Positions 33,027-44,815 of a stretch of 64,000 nucleotides of DNA are shown here, piece by piece. Numbering within the stretch: the stretch's first letter is position 1; each line of letters opens with the position of its first letter. The notes beneath the pieces were generated by a model. It saw nothing but the letters and a program-made list of their open reading frames with translations. It did no database searches and had not been told where the DNA came from. Source of the DNA: Schistocephalus solidus (lineage: Eukaryota > Platyhelminthes > Cestoda > Diphyllobothriidea > Diphyllobothriidae); assembly GCA_017591395.1 (NCBI GenBank), contig WEDG01005183.1:33212-97211 (forward strand). Direction: 5' to 3'. The position numbers and the translations under genes were made by a program.

Positions 33027-33215
33027 TATTGTTTTAAAAATGGCAAATCGTTCTGAATTGGATATGCCTACCATATTAAGCATTTCTGTTGTTCATATGG
33101 CTGCTCACATAGTGCAGCAGTTATCAACTTTGTATTTATTTAAACCGCGATACTAAGTTTGCAATTATGGTGCTCTCTGTGCCTTAAATATACAATTTAT
33201 TTATTTATTTGTGGC

Positions 33216-33990
33216 AAATTAAAATCACCTACGATTATTTTGACATTAAACGGGGTCTCTACAGTATCTTCAATGAGTTCGCAGTGCTGGATTTCATTGC
33301 CGGAATAACAAGGAGGATTATAGACACAGCCTATTATCGCTTTTTATTGTACTGGATGATGACTGAAACGAAGCAAATGTTTCCATAAAACGAAGATATG
33401 TTTAGATTATAGGGAGAATGTATAAGAGCAAACGTAATGAATAGAAGACAACCACTTCCACTTTTTTCAGCCCGGTCCTGTCGATATCTACTACAGTTAT
33501 CTAAAGCGTGCCTCGAGTTGGAAATAAGAGAGTGTTTCCAAGATTCTGTGGTGCAAAAAAACTCAGGGTCAAACTGAAAAGCTACGGTTCTTAATTCAGT
33601 CATCTTATTCACGACTGATCGCGCAATGAGTGAATTTTTACTGAGTGTTATCGATTGGCGCACGTTCCACGTCGTTTTAAATTGGTTTCAAATTTCAAGT
33701 CCCTCGAGCCTATGAGTTTCTAGTCTCTACCTCAGTGTAGAAGACATGGCGCCGGAAAATTATTAAAGAATTGTCTATAAATTCCCCTGAGTTCGTAAAT
33801 TGCGACTTCGACGTAAGGATTCTGAGGCTTGAAAAAAAAATTATACTGCTGAGGATTCTTGCCTGCCCCAGGGTTGATCTCAACTGGAATTGATAGCCTC
33901 GATCTTTGCTGATTTCTGAAACTCACGCCAGCTGTGTGCACCTTGCATCTGCTTTCAATCGCGGAAGGGGCTAAAACTAAAGACAAACTC
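33216..33990 (-). mobile_element. LINE fragment K: 5' region and endonuclease N-terminus
   Basis: Minus strand: a frame with VSFRNQQRSRLSIPVEINPG (33,986-33,732), then an endonuclease beginning SVVNKMTELRTVAFQFDPEFFCTTESW (about 33,620-33,545), YRQDRAEKSGSGCLLFI, AIIGCVYNPPCYSG and VKIIVGDFNLP (about 33,220). It resembles the H3 endonuclease at 48.3-48.7 kb but is diverged. It stops at GDFN, exactly where the H1 tail begins, and the rest (RT) is missing. Confidence 0.7.
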
Positions 33991-34302
33991 CTTATTTTTT
34001 CATATTCTTATTGTTGAATATCCTAACTGACTCTCTGTGAATTTTGTGGCAATTCTAACAGGCAAAACTCAAGTTCCTTAAGGTTATTGCCACATAAATT
34101 TGTCCAAGACCCTGTTTTGAATCTGCACCAAAAATTGCTTAGGACCATCTATCGGCGCCGCTACCCACTCGGCCATATTGGCAGGGGATCTTGTTAAGCA
34201 AGTTAATGGACAAGCAGAAATCAATTGTAACTATCGTTATTCTGTTTTTGTTCCCCTCCCGCTAAACGGGGTAAAAGCTAAGTAAGCTTAACTAATTTAG
34301 CT

Positions 34303-34431
34303 AATGACGACGAAACTTGTATGGGGTGTTTTAGCCTCAAGCAGAAATTCGCAGGGATGGAGCAGGAAATAAGCAAGCTAAGACAAGAAATTGATAACTT
34401 TAAAACAATCCATATCTTGCACAACTGTTAA
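34303..34431 (+). pseudogene. Small coding-like fragment, CxxC plus coiled coil
   Basis: Plus-strand frame with ETCMGCFSLKQKF followed by GMEQEISKLRQEIDNF, i.e. a Cys pair and a heptad-like helix, ending in a stop before element G1 starts. Similar layouts occur at the N-terminus of some LINE ORF1 proteins. Too short to assign. Confidence 0.25.
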
Positions 34432-34440
34432 AAAAGCTCC

Positions 34441-36820
34441 TGTTCGAATGAATTTAGAATTTAGAATTTCTATTTGGTTAGCACCGGGAAGGTACTGTCT
34501 AAGCAAACATTAGTAACGAAATAAAGTTTTGACAATGTGTGCAGATAAAATGTACAAATTCATAAATTGTCCTGCTATGTCAACAGTTGGCAATGTTTTA
34601 AAATTAATGGTGAACTAGAAAAAAATAGGCAGTGAAAAAACTCCTACCATGAAAATGGAGGCAGAGTTCAATAGGTCTTCATTTTTCGAATAGAAGGTAG
34701 GAGAAAAAAACTGCTTAGGAAAAATAGTCAGGTGGTAGAATAGGGTAATACTGCAGTAGCATTTCAGGATGAGATAATGAAACGCCGAGGTGATTCGTTC
34801 TTGATCACTTAGGCGTATGAAACAGAATCTCACGAAAATGCGTCAATGAACTTAAGTCCTCAGCATCATAGGATCCAGAATTGAATTCTGATGATGGTTA
34901 GTATCCAAAAGAAACCGCAGCATTTAAGACTGTGGACCACCGAATTTGTACGTCCGAATGACGTCATCGTTTGGAGGACGGGTGATATAAGGAGACATTA
35001 TAGTTCATGGGCGTCTCCAGGTAGCGTAAATATAGTTTCAAGAGGGTTACTCAAATTCCCGATGGTCCTTTCTCCGAGTCATGGGGAAAGCTACTGGGAA
35101 AAAGATGAGGAAAATAAAAGGTTAATAGAATCAGTGTTAAGATAAATGTGCAGTCTTCGCTTGAATGCAGATAGACTAGTTAACGACCTAATTTCAATTG
35201 GCAAGTTATTCCAAAGAAAAACTATACCTAGAAGCAAAGAAGAGAGCGTTTACACGTGGAGGATGCAGGGGAGGTATAATTAGTGCAGAATGTCTTAGGT
35301 TATAAGGAAGACTAACGGGGGTAATGACAGAAAGCTTTTGGGAGAGTTGAACTATTATTAAGTCGAAAAAAAGGAGACAAAAAGCCTGCTTCAAGTCTCC
35401 TGACCCAAAAGAAATTTTTAGCTTCGTTAGCTGGCATCTTTTTGAGTAGGAAGTAGTTGAAAGAGTCGGAAATAGGAGTTTTTTGTGAAATGTCTTTGGA
35501 CATTTTCAATTTTTGAACGGCTAGTTTCGTTCATCAAACCGAAGAAAGGACAGCAAAATTCAAGAATCGGAAGTACAAACATACGATAAAGTCTTAATTT
35601 AATTTCAGGAAGGTAGAAATTATAAGAAATAAAGCCGCAAATCTGAGCAGCTTTGGCCGTAATTCTATCGGCATGAGGCGAAAGATCTAATTTATTGGTG
35701 TAGCTTAAGCCCAAGTCCTTGATGGAGGAACATTCAATCATATGGCAACCTTCAAAGATAAGAGGTTGCGGCAGCCTTACAGGCCCGAAACTCATGTAGC
35801 GACACTTAGTAGGTGAGAACTCCATTAGCCATGTGGAGCTCCAGGCCGAAAGAGCGTCTAAGTCTGAATGAATTTGTTCTAGGCACCGTTCGGTTGTAGA
35901 GTTAGAGAAGGAATAAACGCATTTGAGATCATCAGCATAAATAAAGATTGAGAATGTTTAACTATCGATGAAATATCATTTTATATACAGTAAGAACAAC
36001 AAAGGACCTAATACGGTACCTTGAAGGACACCACTGACAATCGGGGTAGGACTTGAGTATGAGGACCCTACTAAAACTTTTTTGTTTTTCGATCATTTTA
36101 GGTATGATCTAATAAAGTCAGTAAGGGGACTACGGAATCCTATAGCCTCAAGCTCAACTAAAAGTCGTTTATGAGGCACTATATCGAATGCCTTACGAAG
36201 ATCAAAATAGATAACTACTACGGATAGATGATCATTACGAAGAGAGGTTAGTAGATTTAGAAAAGACATGTGGCAGGTTTCACAAGAACGGTCCGGTAAG
36301 AAGCCGTGTTGGGATAAGTTGATAATTTTATTGCTTATGCAAAAATCCGTGATTTGTTTTGCAATTAGTTTTTTTCGAAGAGTTTAGCAAGAGAGGGCGT
36401 TTTTATGAACACCGCGATAGTTATGAATGTCCGAGCGGGAACCAGATTTAAAAACTGGTATTATAATAGAAGTTTTCCAATAATCGGGGAAGAAAACCAT
36501 TTACGAGAAATACTGAGTATAATTTGCTTAGTAAAGGTGGAAAATCCCTTAACTGTTTAATAAGTGAGTTTGGAATGTTATCAGTTCCAACTGAATGTGA
36601 ATTTTGTAGGTGAGCTATTTCTTTTTTAATACATGAAGGCGAGAAATTAATAGTTGTTAGAAGTGAATTTGAAAGCAGAGGAATTGTGGGAGTGGGGCTA
36701 GTTTCAGTGGTAAAGTGGTTGGCAAAAAACGAGTTTAACAATTCTGCTTTGCCCAAATCATCTGTAACAAATTTTCTGTTACAGTCGAGTAAGGGCGGAG
36801 TTACATTCAGACGCTTAGCC
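34441..36820 (-). mobile_element. LINE G1 (family G), 5'-truncated
   Basis: Reverse-strand copy of the sequence at 45,560-47,929 with very few differences. It begins before RT (LLNSFFANHFTTE at about 36,730). RT: VGTDNIPNSLIKQ (about 36,590), the ASHCRGVHKTP region with breaks, a YFDLRKAFDIV palm (about 36,210), SYSSPTPIVSGVLQGTVLGPLLFLLY (about 36,060-35,985), a disrupted catalytic box near 35,940, then MEFSPTKCRYMSFGPVRLPQPL and KDLGLSYTNKLDLSPHADRI (35,825-35,660). The C-terminal domain runs to about 35,160. The 3' UTR contains the U-loop stem (34,628-34,716) and ends in a TTAGAATTTAGAATT-type tail. Confidence 0.88.
34628..34716 (-). promoter_or_regulatory. ENE-like U-loop stem, G1 copy
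   Basis: Minus strand: AAGCAGT, U6, CTCCTACC, apical region, GGTAGGAG, U6-C, ACTGCC. Inner stem 8 bp perfect, outer stem GCAGT/ACTGC. Lies about 180 nt before the 3' end of the element. Confidence 0.75.
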
Positions 36821-39800
36821 TACCACAAAGCAAAATTCATATTCAAAAAAGCTTCTTCAAACTTACATACAAGTCACATTAAACATATCGCGATTGCTGA
36901 ATCCGGTAAACCAGAGGAATTTTCGCTACTTCCGAAGGGAGCCCCATTTAGTCCTTGCTCCACTCCACCAGCACTTAGTTCGGGCAGCATCCGCATTTAT
37001 CTGGCTTTACCTCCCGTCGCAACATCGCTGGTAGACGTTGCACCAACATGCGATGTTGAAGAGGTTGTCGAGTTTGTAAAGCCAAAGAGGAAAAGGTCTA
37101 AGAAGAACAACTCTTGCAGGGATTTGGCTCCAGCCTGCCCAACACCCGGCTTATCTGGTCCTATCGGACCAAGTGAATTGGTTATCAGTACTCACTCAGC
37201 TGAAAGATCTGAGTAACTACAGGCCCTCGATTGAGTCGAAAACATAATGTAGTCATTAAAGGGGTCCCGGAGTCAGCTTCAATTATTCCAAAGGAGCGAG
37301 TTAAACATGACTTGGGTCTCCTTAAATTGTATGCGAAAACGATGCAAACGGATGGCGAGTCCATCAACATTCTCAAGGCACATAGAAAAGGGAAGGCTCT
37401 GTCAGCACCCGAATCAAATCCTCGACAAAGACCTCTTAAAATCATCTTGGAAAACGAAGCACAGGCACAGCTCCTGCTACAGAGAAAAGCAGCCCTACGG
37501 GGCCTGCATTCGGAAGTTTTTTTTCCACCGGAATACGGGCTGAAAGAGCGAATGAAAATGAGACAGTTACTAAGAGAACTGAAAACATGAAGGACCAATG
37601 GTGAGACACATCTCCAAATAAGAAACGGACAAATAGTTTAAGTTAAAAGAGCATTTCTTTGGCCGAAGGCAATCACTCTGACAGCCTAACTGTCCCTTTT
37701 CAGAAACCAAAAACGTGCCCGCTTAAATTATTCGTCTTAAATGCCAGATCGCTGCTTAATAATATGCCTTTGCTCCAGACTCTGGTTTTCATCCACCACC
37801 CTTACATTGTAATAATTACAGAGACATGGGCATCACTCTGTGTATCCGACTGTGAACTCTATATTCTAGGGTATGATTATATTTGTAACGATCAACACGA
37901 GGGCCCTGGCAGAGGAAGCTGCATCTATATTAAGCAGCCACTTACGTTTCTGCCGTGTGATTATTGACAATTTACCGCAGTAGAAGAGAGCTGTTGGCTC
38001 CGAGTAGTTCTAAAAGATAACTACTCTTTACTCGTTGGTTGTGTCTATCGCCTCCCAAACGCAAGCGAGGATTACGACCTTCGTCTCTCACAGGCATTTA
38101 ATGCCGCAGTTGACCTAAATCTGAAGTAATGCTTGCTTGTAGGTGACTTCCGTCTTCCTGAATTTCATTAGTTTCCAACTTCCGGTCCTGGAAGGGTCCA
38201 AAACTTGCTTGAGGCCATAGATACTGGCATGTGGGAACAGGAAGTTGATTTTCCCACCCGATGATCAAACATACTTGATCTCATTTTCTGCAGAGGTTGT
38301 CCGCCATTGTCGGTTTCACCTTTAGACCCACTTGGGAGTTCAGACCATGCTATAGTTATTTCTTCACTAGAAATCATGGCTGATGAAACGTTTTCTAAAA
38401 ATAAAGTTTTTTCCATGATTTCAGATCAGCAACTATGGGGGAATTACTAACACATCTTAATTCCCACGATTGAACTAACTTATTTCTATGTTTAGATGTA
38501 AATGTTTGTACTGATACATTCTACCAAGTTCTAGGTCCACTCATTTCTCGTTTTGCTCCCCGTAAAAAAATAATTAATGTCAAGGATGAAGTCTACCCCT
38601 CCCCGTTATCTTTACGCCGTAGACTGCGTAGAATCTCGCGTGGTTTTCATATAATAAAAGGATACTTCCATATTGCCCTTGATCCAACAAATCTTTGAAC
38701 AGGCTAAGAGGCTCTCTGAAAAAAAACGACTAGCTGAAGAGGTTTAATTTGCCAAAAACCCTTCGTTAAATGCTGAAAAACCCTTTTCGTCCACAGTCAA
38801 AGCGCAGAGAAAAACTCAGTACCCTGTTCTTCGAGACGCTTTTGGAAACCCTATAGCTGACGCTTAGTTGACGGCTGATAGATTCAATGCGTTCTTGTCC
38901 AGAACTTTTTGTGAAAATAAGGTCGCACTCTTTCCAAACATCCGGGTTTGGATCGGTAACGTCCTCGAAAACATAACCTTTACTCTCTGGGACGTGACCA
39001 TAGCCATTCGGCGTTCTCGTCAATCTTACAGTTTTGGACCAGAAGGCGTCCCGGTCAGCGTTCTAAAGGCAAATGCAAACGATATAATTTCGACACTTCT
39101 GTATAAGATATTTAATCTTGCTCTTGAAACTGAAACTTGTCCTTTTTTATGGAAGTAATCGCACATTCTGCCCTTTACCCAAACACGGCCGATCTACGTC
39201 ATTCATTGACTTTAGTCCAATAAATACACTGCCAGCAGCCCCGAAGAGCTAAGAGACCTTGATTAAAGACAAGCTGATGCGTCACCTAACAGAGAATAAC
39301 CTACTTAATGCAGCTCAGCATGGGTTTCTCGAAAAAACATCGTGTGATACATGTCAGCTCTCTTACTTTGATCATGTGCTACAATCTAGAGATAATTGGT
39401 TTGCAATCTACACAGTTTATTTCGACTTAACGAAAGCTTTTGATCGTGTTGACCATGATCTCCTCCTACTGAAACTTACCTCCTTTGGCATAGGTAATAA
39501 GCTTCTGAACCTAATATCCTCCTATTTGAAGGCTCGTTCATAGCGAGTTAAAATTTCCGATTTAATCTCCAACCCCACGCAAGTGAGAAGTGGAGTAATT
39601 TAGGGTAGCGTACTCGGCCCACTTATATTTTGCCTTTTTGTGAACGATGGTCCTGATTGTTTTCAGTATGGTAGGCCCTTTATGTATGCTGATGATTTAA
39701 AAGTTGCCTATCAATTTAAACCAGCTGATCGCCACATCTTGCTTGAGCTCTTAAAAATGATCTTTAAGCCTTCGCTCAGTGGTGTCGCACATTGCAACTT

Positions 39801-40666
39801 TCGCTTTCTTGGCACAAGTGCTCCGTTATGCTTAGTGGTAACAACCATCAGCCTCATGTAAGCATAGATGGTCATGACCTAAATGTGCCCGGGGTTATAA
39901 AAGATCTGGGCATATAATATTCAGTAGTCTTAGTCAGTCAGAGCACTGCACCCTGATTATCTCGAAAGCACGCCAAACCTTTGGGTTTATTCTCAGAAAT
40001 TTTAAAACTCAATATTAGGACCAGTCTTTATAAAATATATGTCAGACCTAGTCTGGAATACTGCTCGTTTCTTTTTAGCCTTCGGCACGCAAGTGAACGG
40101 AGGAAGATAGAATCAGTTCAGCACTTATTTACTAAAAGAGTTTTTCAATTCAGAGCACAGAAACCTGTCCTACCAACAACGCTGTGCGCTTACAAGCCTC
40201 GATCCGCTGTGGCTTCGTAGATTACAGAAGGGACTATTTTTACTGTTTCAACTTTTAAACAGTTGTACCTCTAACCTTCTTACATCCCTGAGGCGTACCA
40301 GTCATCGAGATGTATTTTTATTTCTTCCTTTGGCACGCACCATTAGATACCGTCATTTTTTTGGTAAATGCTATCGCAATCTGGAATAAACTACCCAGAA
40401 GTATTAAAATTCAGCAAAACTATCATTTGTTTACGAGAGCTGTCACTAGTTTTCTACATTCAGGACACCTTCCACGAATTTTTAGTGCTGATTCTCTGGA
40501 AGCTCTTTTCGTTTCTGATGGCGTCCACGGACTCTGAATCCACTGCCGGACTTCATGCTGAAGGCAATATTGCTGGCTCTGCAATCCGTAATCGGGTTAT
40601 TGCTCAGTCAACAGCGAGCAGCCGTTCGCCGGCATACCTGCTGCTAGAACAGAATACCTGATCCAC
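36821..40666 (+). mobile_element. LINE J1 (family J), ORF1 and ORF2, 3' end missing
   Basis: ORF1 region: a basic stretch VKPKRKRSKKNN (about 37,075-37,110), then an RRM/CTD-like domain (37,231-37,590) with RKHNVVIKGVPESA, HRKGKALSAPE, LKIILENEAQAQLLL and EVFFPPEYGLKERMKMRQLLREL. ORF2 endonuclease from 37,725: LFVLNARSLLNNM, IIITETWA, VGCVYRLPN, GDFRLPE (Asn of GDFN lost), ILDLIFCRG, LGSSDHAIV (38,330). RT: SFGPEGVPVSVL (about 39,030), VYFDLTKAFDRVDHD (39,414-39,460), GSVLGPLIFCLFVND and YADDLKVAYQF (39,685-39,720). The C-terminal domain breaks frame but is traceable to 40,650. The 3' UTR and tail are absent. Many stops. Confidence 0.9.
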
Positions 40667-41288
40667 AACAATGAAAGGAGAAGTATTACACCATGCACCT
40701 TCAAGCCGATGTTTAAATGTATCCACAGACTGGGACACTACAATCCCCTCAGGTAGGTTATTCCATGGTTCCACGACACGGTTGATGAAAAAATACTTCC
40801 TTACATCCAATCTGCCTTGGGACACACGTAGTTCGAATGGATGACCTCGGAGATTAGTCGTAGTGGCAAGTTGGAAGAAGTCATCACACAGGAGGGCGCA
40901 ATCCATGCCACGTACGATACGGAAGGTTTGTAGTGAGTCTCCAAGCCACTGCCTATAACTCAGAAGATAGAGCGTGATGTTATATAGGCGGATATCATAT
41001 GACAGTTCACCTCGGCCTCTTACTAATTTTATGGCACGCCGATGAACCCTTTTGAGCAGATGGTAGTTATGCTGGGTTCACGTTCACCAGGCTTGGATCG
41101 CATATTGAATATTTGGCCTGAAAAACGGACCAAAGACTTAAGGAAAGCATTCTTCATTGAAAACTTTAAATGTTCACTTGATAGCGTACAGCATTGAATT
41201 GGCCGATTTAGCCGCCTTAACACATAGCGTAGAAGGCTTCAAGTTGTATGTCATCCAAACGCCGAGATCCTTCGATGATTCTGCTTAT
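40667..41288 (-). mobile_element. CR1-like LINE fragment M, C-terminal part only
   Basis: Minus strand: KDLGVWMTYNLKPSTLCVKA (about 41,270-41,210), CFPKVFG, a QAW-type turn, KRVHRRA-KLVRGRGE, then DCALLCDDFFQLATTTNLRGHPFELRV (40,906-40,830) and VEPWNNLPEGIVVS, cut after FKHRLEGAW at about 40,690. The family hairpin and tail are missing, as are those of J1 at the same junction, so a deletion probably joined them. Confidence 0.8.
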
Positions 41289-41510
41289 AAATAAATAATA
41301 ATAAATTATATATTTAAGGCCCAGAGAGCCCCGTCAATTCAAACTTAGTATTGCGGTATAAATAAATACAAAGTGGATAATTGCTGCATTATGTGAGCAG
41401 CCATATGAACAACAGAAATGAGTAATATGGTAGGCATATCTGACTCAGAACGATTTGCCATTTTTAAAACAATAGTCAAAAATCTTTGACATATACGGTG
41501 AACTAGAAAA

Positions 41511-41597
41511 GAGCAGTAAAAAAAACTCCTACGGTTAAATTGGAGGTGGAGTTCCGTGAGCCACTAATTTAAAAAAATAGGAGAAAAAAACTGCTTC
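41511..41597 (-). promoter_or_regulatory. ENE-like U-loop stem, H2 copy
   Basis: Minus strand: GAAGCAGT, U6, CTCCTA, apical hairpin with CCACCTCC, TAGGAG, U7-8, ACTGCTC. Both flanking stems pair; the U-rich internal loop is nearly symmetric. Confidence 0.75.
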
Positions 41598-42485
41598 ACT
41601 AAAAAATTAATATCTAGATGCAATGGGGTAGTACTGTGATGTTGCTGACAACGTATGAGGGCTCGGAAAGCTCCTTTGTCGTGTGAGTGATAAGCAAGAA
41701 GTCAGAACTACTGTTTGTAACCACCAGTGGAGGTGAAAGAGGAGGAACTCATCGTGGACAACAGGGTCGAAGCGAAGAGGGGACAGTAGAGGTCATGAGA
41801 TCATAATTAAGATGCGACCTTGCCGACTGCATAGTCCACCAATCAAAGAGGCAAAACCACCAGAAACCGCCTTGATCATCAACTGAACCTGTAGACCATT
41901 GTTGGGCTTACAAAATCGGAGGTAAGTATCAAGGTTGCCAAAAGTTGGCGATGCTAGTTCAAAAAAGGGAAAAGAAAAAGTGAATGCAAATACGGACTCT
42001 GAAGAGGATGATGGAGCTGCCTCAAAGACAAGAGGACCCTTTTCGAAATCCAAAAAATGCAAGTTTCGGAATGAAACAGACAAAAAAGACTTTATATCTT
42101 CTGAAGTTAAATGTTTGCGTAACTTTGTTTTGAAAATAGCTAATGTGGACGACAACCTAATTTGCAGTGGAAGATTATTCCAAATGAAAGCATATTTGGA
42201 GGCAAAAACTGAGAACGATTAGATGTGGAGCCAAGGGGTGGTGAAATGATCATAGAGGAATTACGAGTGGCATAGGGTCCATCTGCCGGAGTGAGAGCGT
42301 TAATTCGTGGGAGATTTGGGCTAGAATTAACGCGCAACAGGAAGCAGAGACCGGCTTCGAGTCTTCTAACCCACAGAAGTTTAATTTTTGCTGACTGGCA
42401 TCTATCCGTATAAGAGATACAAGATGCAGGAAGAGAAAATAATCTTCGAGTAAAAACCCTCTGAACTTTTTCAATCTAACTGCGG

Positions 42486-43184
42486 TCAGAGGCGTTCATC
42501 AGCCCAAAGAGGGGACAGCAGTATTCTAGGAGAGGAAGAACAAACATGCGGTACAGGTTTAACTTTATTTCTGGAAGGAAAAATATTATGTGATAAAAAA
42601 CCACATATCTGTGCAGCCTTTGCAGAAATTCGATCTGCATGAGGTGATAAGGCTAGCTTATTTGTGTAACTTAGACCTAAGTCTTTTATGGTTGATTTTT
42701 CTAAAAATGTACTATTTTGAAATACGAGGGGTCCAGGAAGCTTTGCAGGGCCAAAACACATGAAACTACTCTTGAATGAAGAAAAATCCATCTGCCAAGT
42801 ACAGCTCCAACGTGAGAGCATAAGTAGCTCAGTGTTGATTTTATCAACGCAACTATTGGCAGTGTCTTTAGAAAATGAATAAATGCACTTGCGATCGTCA
42901 GTGTTTACGACATTTTGTGAATTTGTGAGTAAAGCTGAAATTTCGTTTATGTACAGAATGAAGAGAAGGGGACCTAGAACCGTGCCTTGAAAAACGCCAC
43001 TCGTGCTCGGCTGAGGCCTCGAATAGCTAATACCTACTAAGAACTTCTGGCTGTGGTTAGACAAGTAGGAACCAATGAAGTCAAGGAGAGGAGGCCGGAT
43101 GCCGAGGGCTTCCAGTTTCACCAGAAGACGTCTGTGCGGTACCTTGTCAAAGGCTTCGCTCAGGTCAAAGTAGATCACAACCAC
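42486..43184 (-). pseudogene. H2 reverse transcriptase with NTDD in place of YADD
   Basis: A 232-codon open frame from the first catalytic strand (VVIYFDLSEAFDKV) through GTVLGPLLFILYINE and the second catalytic strand QNVVNTDDRKCIYSF to the thumb (KDLGLSYTNKLALSPHAD). Both Asp of the DD pair are kept, but the aromatic residue of the F/Y-x-D-D box is Asn and the Ala is Thr. The same NTDD occurs in H3. Confidence 0.8.
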
Positions 43185-44165
43185 TGACTGCTGCTCATTA
43201 CGAAGGGAAGTGACGATGTTTAGGAAAAGCTAAATGACACACTTCGCATGATCTCCCAGGTAGAAAACCATATTGCGAGTCGCTTAAGAGCTTAGTTTCT
43301 AAGCAAAAGTCAAGAATTTGATTAAAAATAATTTTTTCAAGAAGTTTTGCTAGAGCCGGTGTTTTGTGAACGCCTTGATAATTATTTACGTCTGAACGAG
43401 CTCCCGACTTGAAGACAGGAAGAATAATAGATGTCTTCCATGAGTCAGGAAAGAATCCATTTAAAAGATTAACTGAGAATACATGGCTAAGCAATCGGGG
43501 AAAGCTCGGCACTCTCTTAATAACTGAGTTTGGAATACTGTCAGTCCCCGAAGAGTGCGAGTTTTTCAGACGCATTATTTACTTACGAATTAGTTCTATG
43601 GAGAAATCAATGGTGCTGATAACATTAAATGAGGATGCCTGAAACGTCGGAACCGGTTCAGATTCCATCGTAAGATGATTTGCAAAGAATGCAATAAACA
43701 ATTCTGCCTTGTCAAAGTCATCGAGAACGAATTTATTAGTTTCATTAAGTAATGGAGGTATTTCATTACCTTTAGAGCAGGATCGACGGCGGAACAGTTT
43801 AGCAACAGATTTTGCAGAGTTTGGCCCACTGAGTGCGCATGATTCCCTCTGTCTTTCTCGTTTCTGTTTGTCAAAAGCCTCGCTGGCGACCAAGTGAACA
43901 AGCGAATCGAGACGTCTGCAATCCTGAGAGGGAACATCAAATATTTTACCATCGAACATGTTGCCGAGTATAGACAACATTGATCCAAACTTCATCATGA
44001 AGTCATTGCAGTTCTGTAAAGCGGACAGATCTAGCTGTATAGCTTTAACTAAAGGTTGCACATTTGAGTCAATATTGAAACTGCTAGGTGTATTTAAGCA
44101 ACGTTTTGGTCCCGAGGCATGTATTTTACGATGAATTGAGCTTGTTGGTTTCATCTTTCGTCGAA

Positions 44166-44559
44166 AATATGAGTGAGATCTACGCAGGACGCACAGGGTA
44201 AAATAAATTAATGAAATTTCAACCTAAATTCTATGTTAACGCTTTATAATTCTACGTTTTCTACGAGGATTTATAGGACAGCAAGTTGTAGTTGTCTAAA
44301 GGCTAGAAATACAAAACTTTATCAAAAATTAAGCCAATAAATAAGGCAAGAAACAAATAAATCCGTTAAAAGTTGAGAACGAGAAGTGAGGTTATGGCAG
44401 GTGAATAATATATAACTGTATAGTTCAACCTATTGTTAAAGACAAAGACCACAGTTAATTGCATACGATTAAGGGCTAGAAAAGCAAAACTTTGATATAC
44501 AATTAAGCCAATAACGACAGTATAAACGAAAAATACGTTTAAAATTTTAGATTTCACTT
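44166..44559 (-). repeat. Tandem duplication of about 170 bp after gypsy integrase
   Basis: Two related blocks, about 44,200-44,390 and 44,395-44,555, share in order TTCAACCTA, then AAAGGCTAGAAA-- or AAGGGCTAGAAAAGC AAAACTTT, then AATTAAGCCAATAA. The stretch lies 3' of the gypsy integrase stop on its coding strand, where a 3' non-coding region or LTR would be expected. I could not match it to the 5' LTR at 60,885-61,384. Confidence 0.5.
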
Positions 44560-44815
44560 AGCTTTCGAAAATCGACCTGCGCTGCTTGACCTTGACCTTC
44601 CTTTGGCCTTTCCCCTGTTTAAGTCGATTAAAGTGAACCGTGAATTCAGAGGTGAAAGGTCGATTTCGACCTTGAATGACGCAGGTACTATCAGAGAGCA
44701 TTCTGGTGACGGTATATGGCCCTGACCAGTCCATTACTAACTTACTCGGTAATCCCAGAGGAGTCGCATGTTCCCTGAGCCACACAACATCACCGACATC
44801 ATATGGGCACCCATG
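44560..44815 (-). pseudogene. Gypsy N integrase C-terminal end
   Basis: Minus strand: CPYDVGDVVWLREHATPLG, then KLVMDWSGPYTVTRML (the GPY/F module), STCVIQGRNRPFTSEFTVHFNRLK and a Lys/Arg-rich end before the stop. Directly continues the integrase that stops at 52,001. Confidence 0.88.

Larger units (their letters stand above)
29757..33215 (+). mobile_element. LINE H1 (family H) 3' part, split by three insertions
   Basis: Plus-strand family H tail fragment, recognised by alignment by eye to H3 at 50.8-52.0 kb. Pieces: 29,757-30,400 (C-terminal SSMIISQPLCSTTNRSQFFASK, LPLQIRLSSTLAIFKTKLRKHL, and the shared 3' UTR block with AGCAAGGTCGCATCTCGATG); 31,346-31,525 (3' UTR with the U-loop stem); 32,951-32,967 (AAGATTGTTGACTATTG); and 33,027-33,215 (rest of the 3' UTR and the TTTATTTATTTATTTG tail). 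The inserts are F (30,401-31,345), I (31,526-32,950) and a 59-bp C fragment (32,968-33,026). Put end to end the pieces follow the order in H2 and H3. Confidence 0.85.
41289..44165 (-). mobile_element. LINE H2 (family H), 5'-truncated
   Basis: Minus strand from the region before RT (a CALSGPNSAKSVAKLFRRRS block at about 43,840, then DKAELFIAFFANHLTMESEP) through RT: SSGTDSIPNSVIKRV (about 43,550), PVFKSGARSDVNNY, LPGRSCEVCH, VVIYFDLSEAFDKVPHR (43,184-43,130), TSGVFQGTVLGPLLFILYINEI, and the catalytic box, which reads NTDD (about 42,903). The C-terminal domain continues to 42,486 and, after a shift, to about 41,990. The 3' UTR has the U-loop stem (41,511-41,597) and a TTATTATTTATTTAT tail at 41,289-41,310. 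The part upstream of CALSGPN differs from H3, so H2 is a separate subfamily or itself a chimera. Confidence 0.88.

Noticed and set aside
36686..37216. A 176-codon plus-strand frame spanning 36,820
   Set aside because: Its first 45 codons are the antisense of LINE G1 and the rest is the start of J1, so it is an accidental fusion frame, not a gene.
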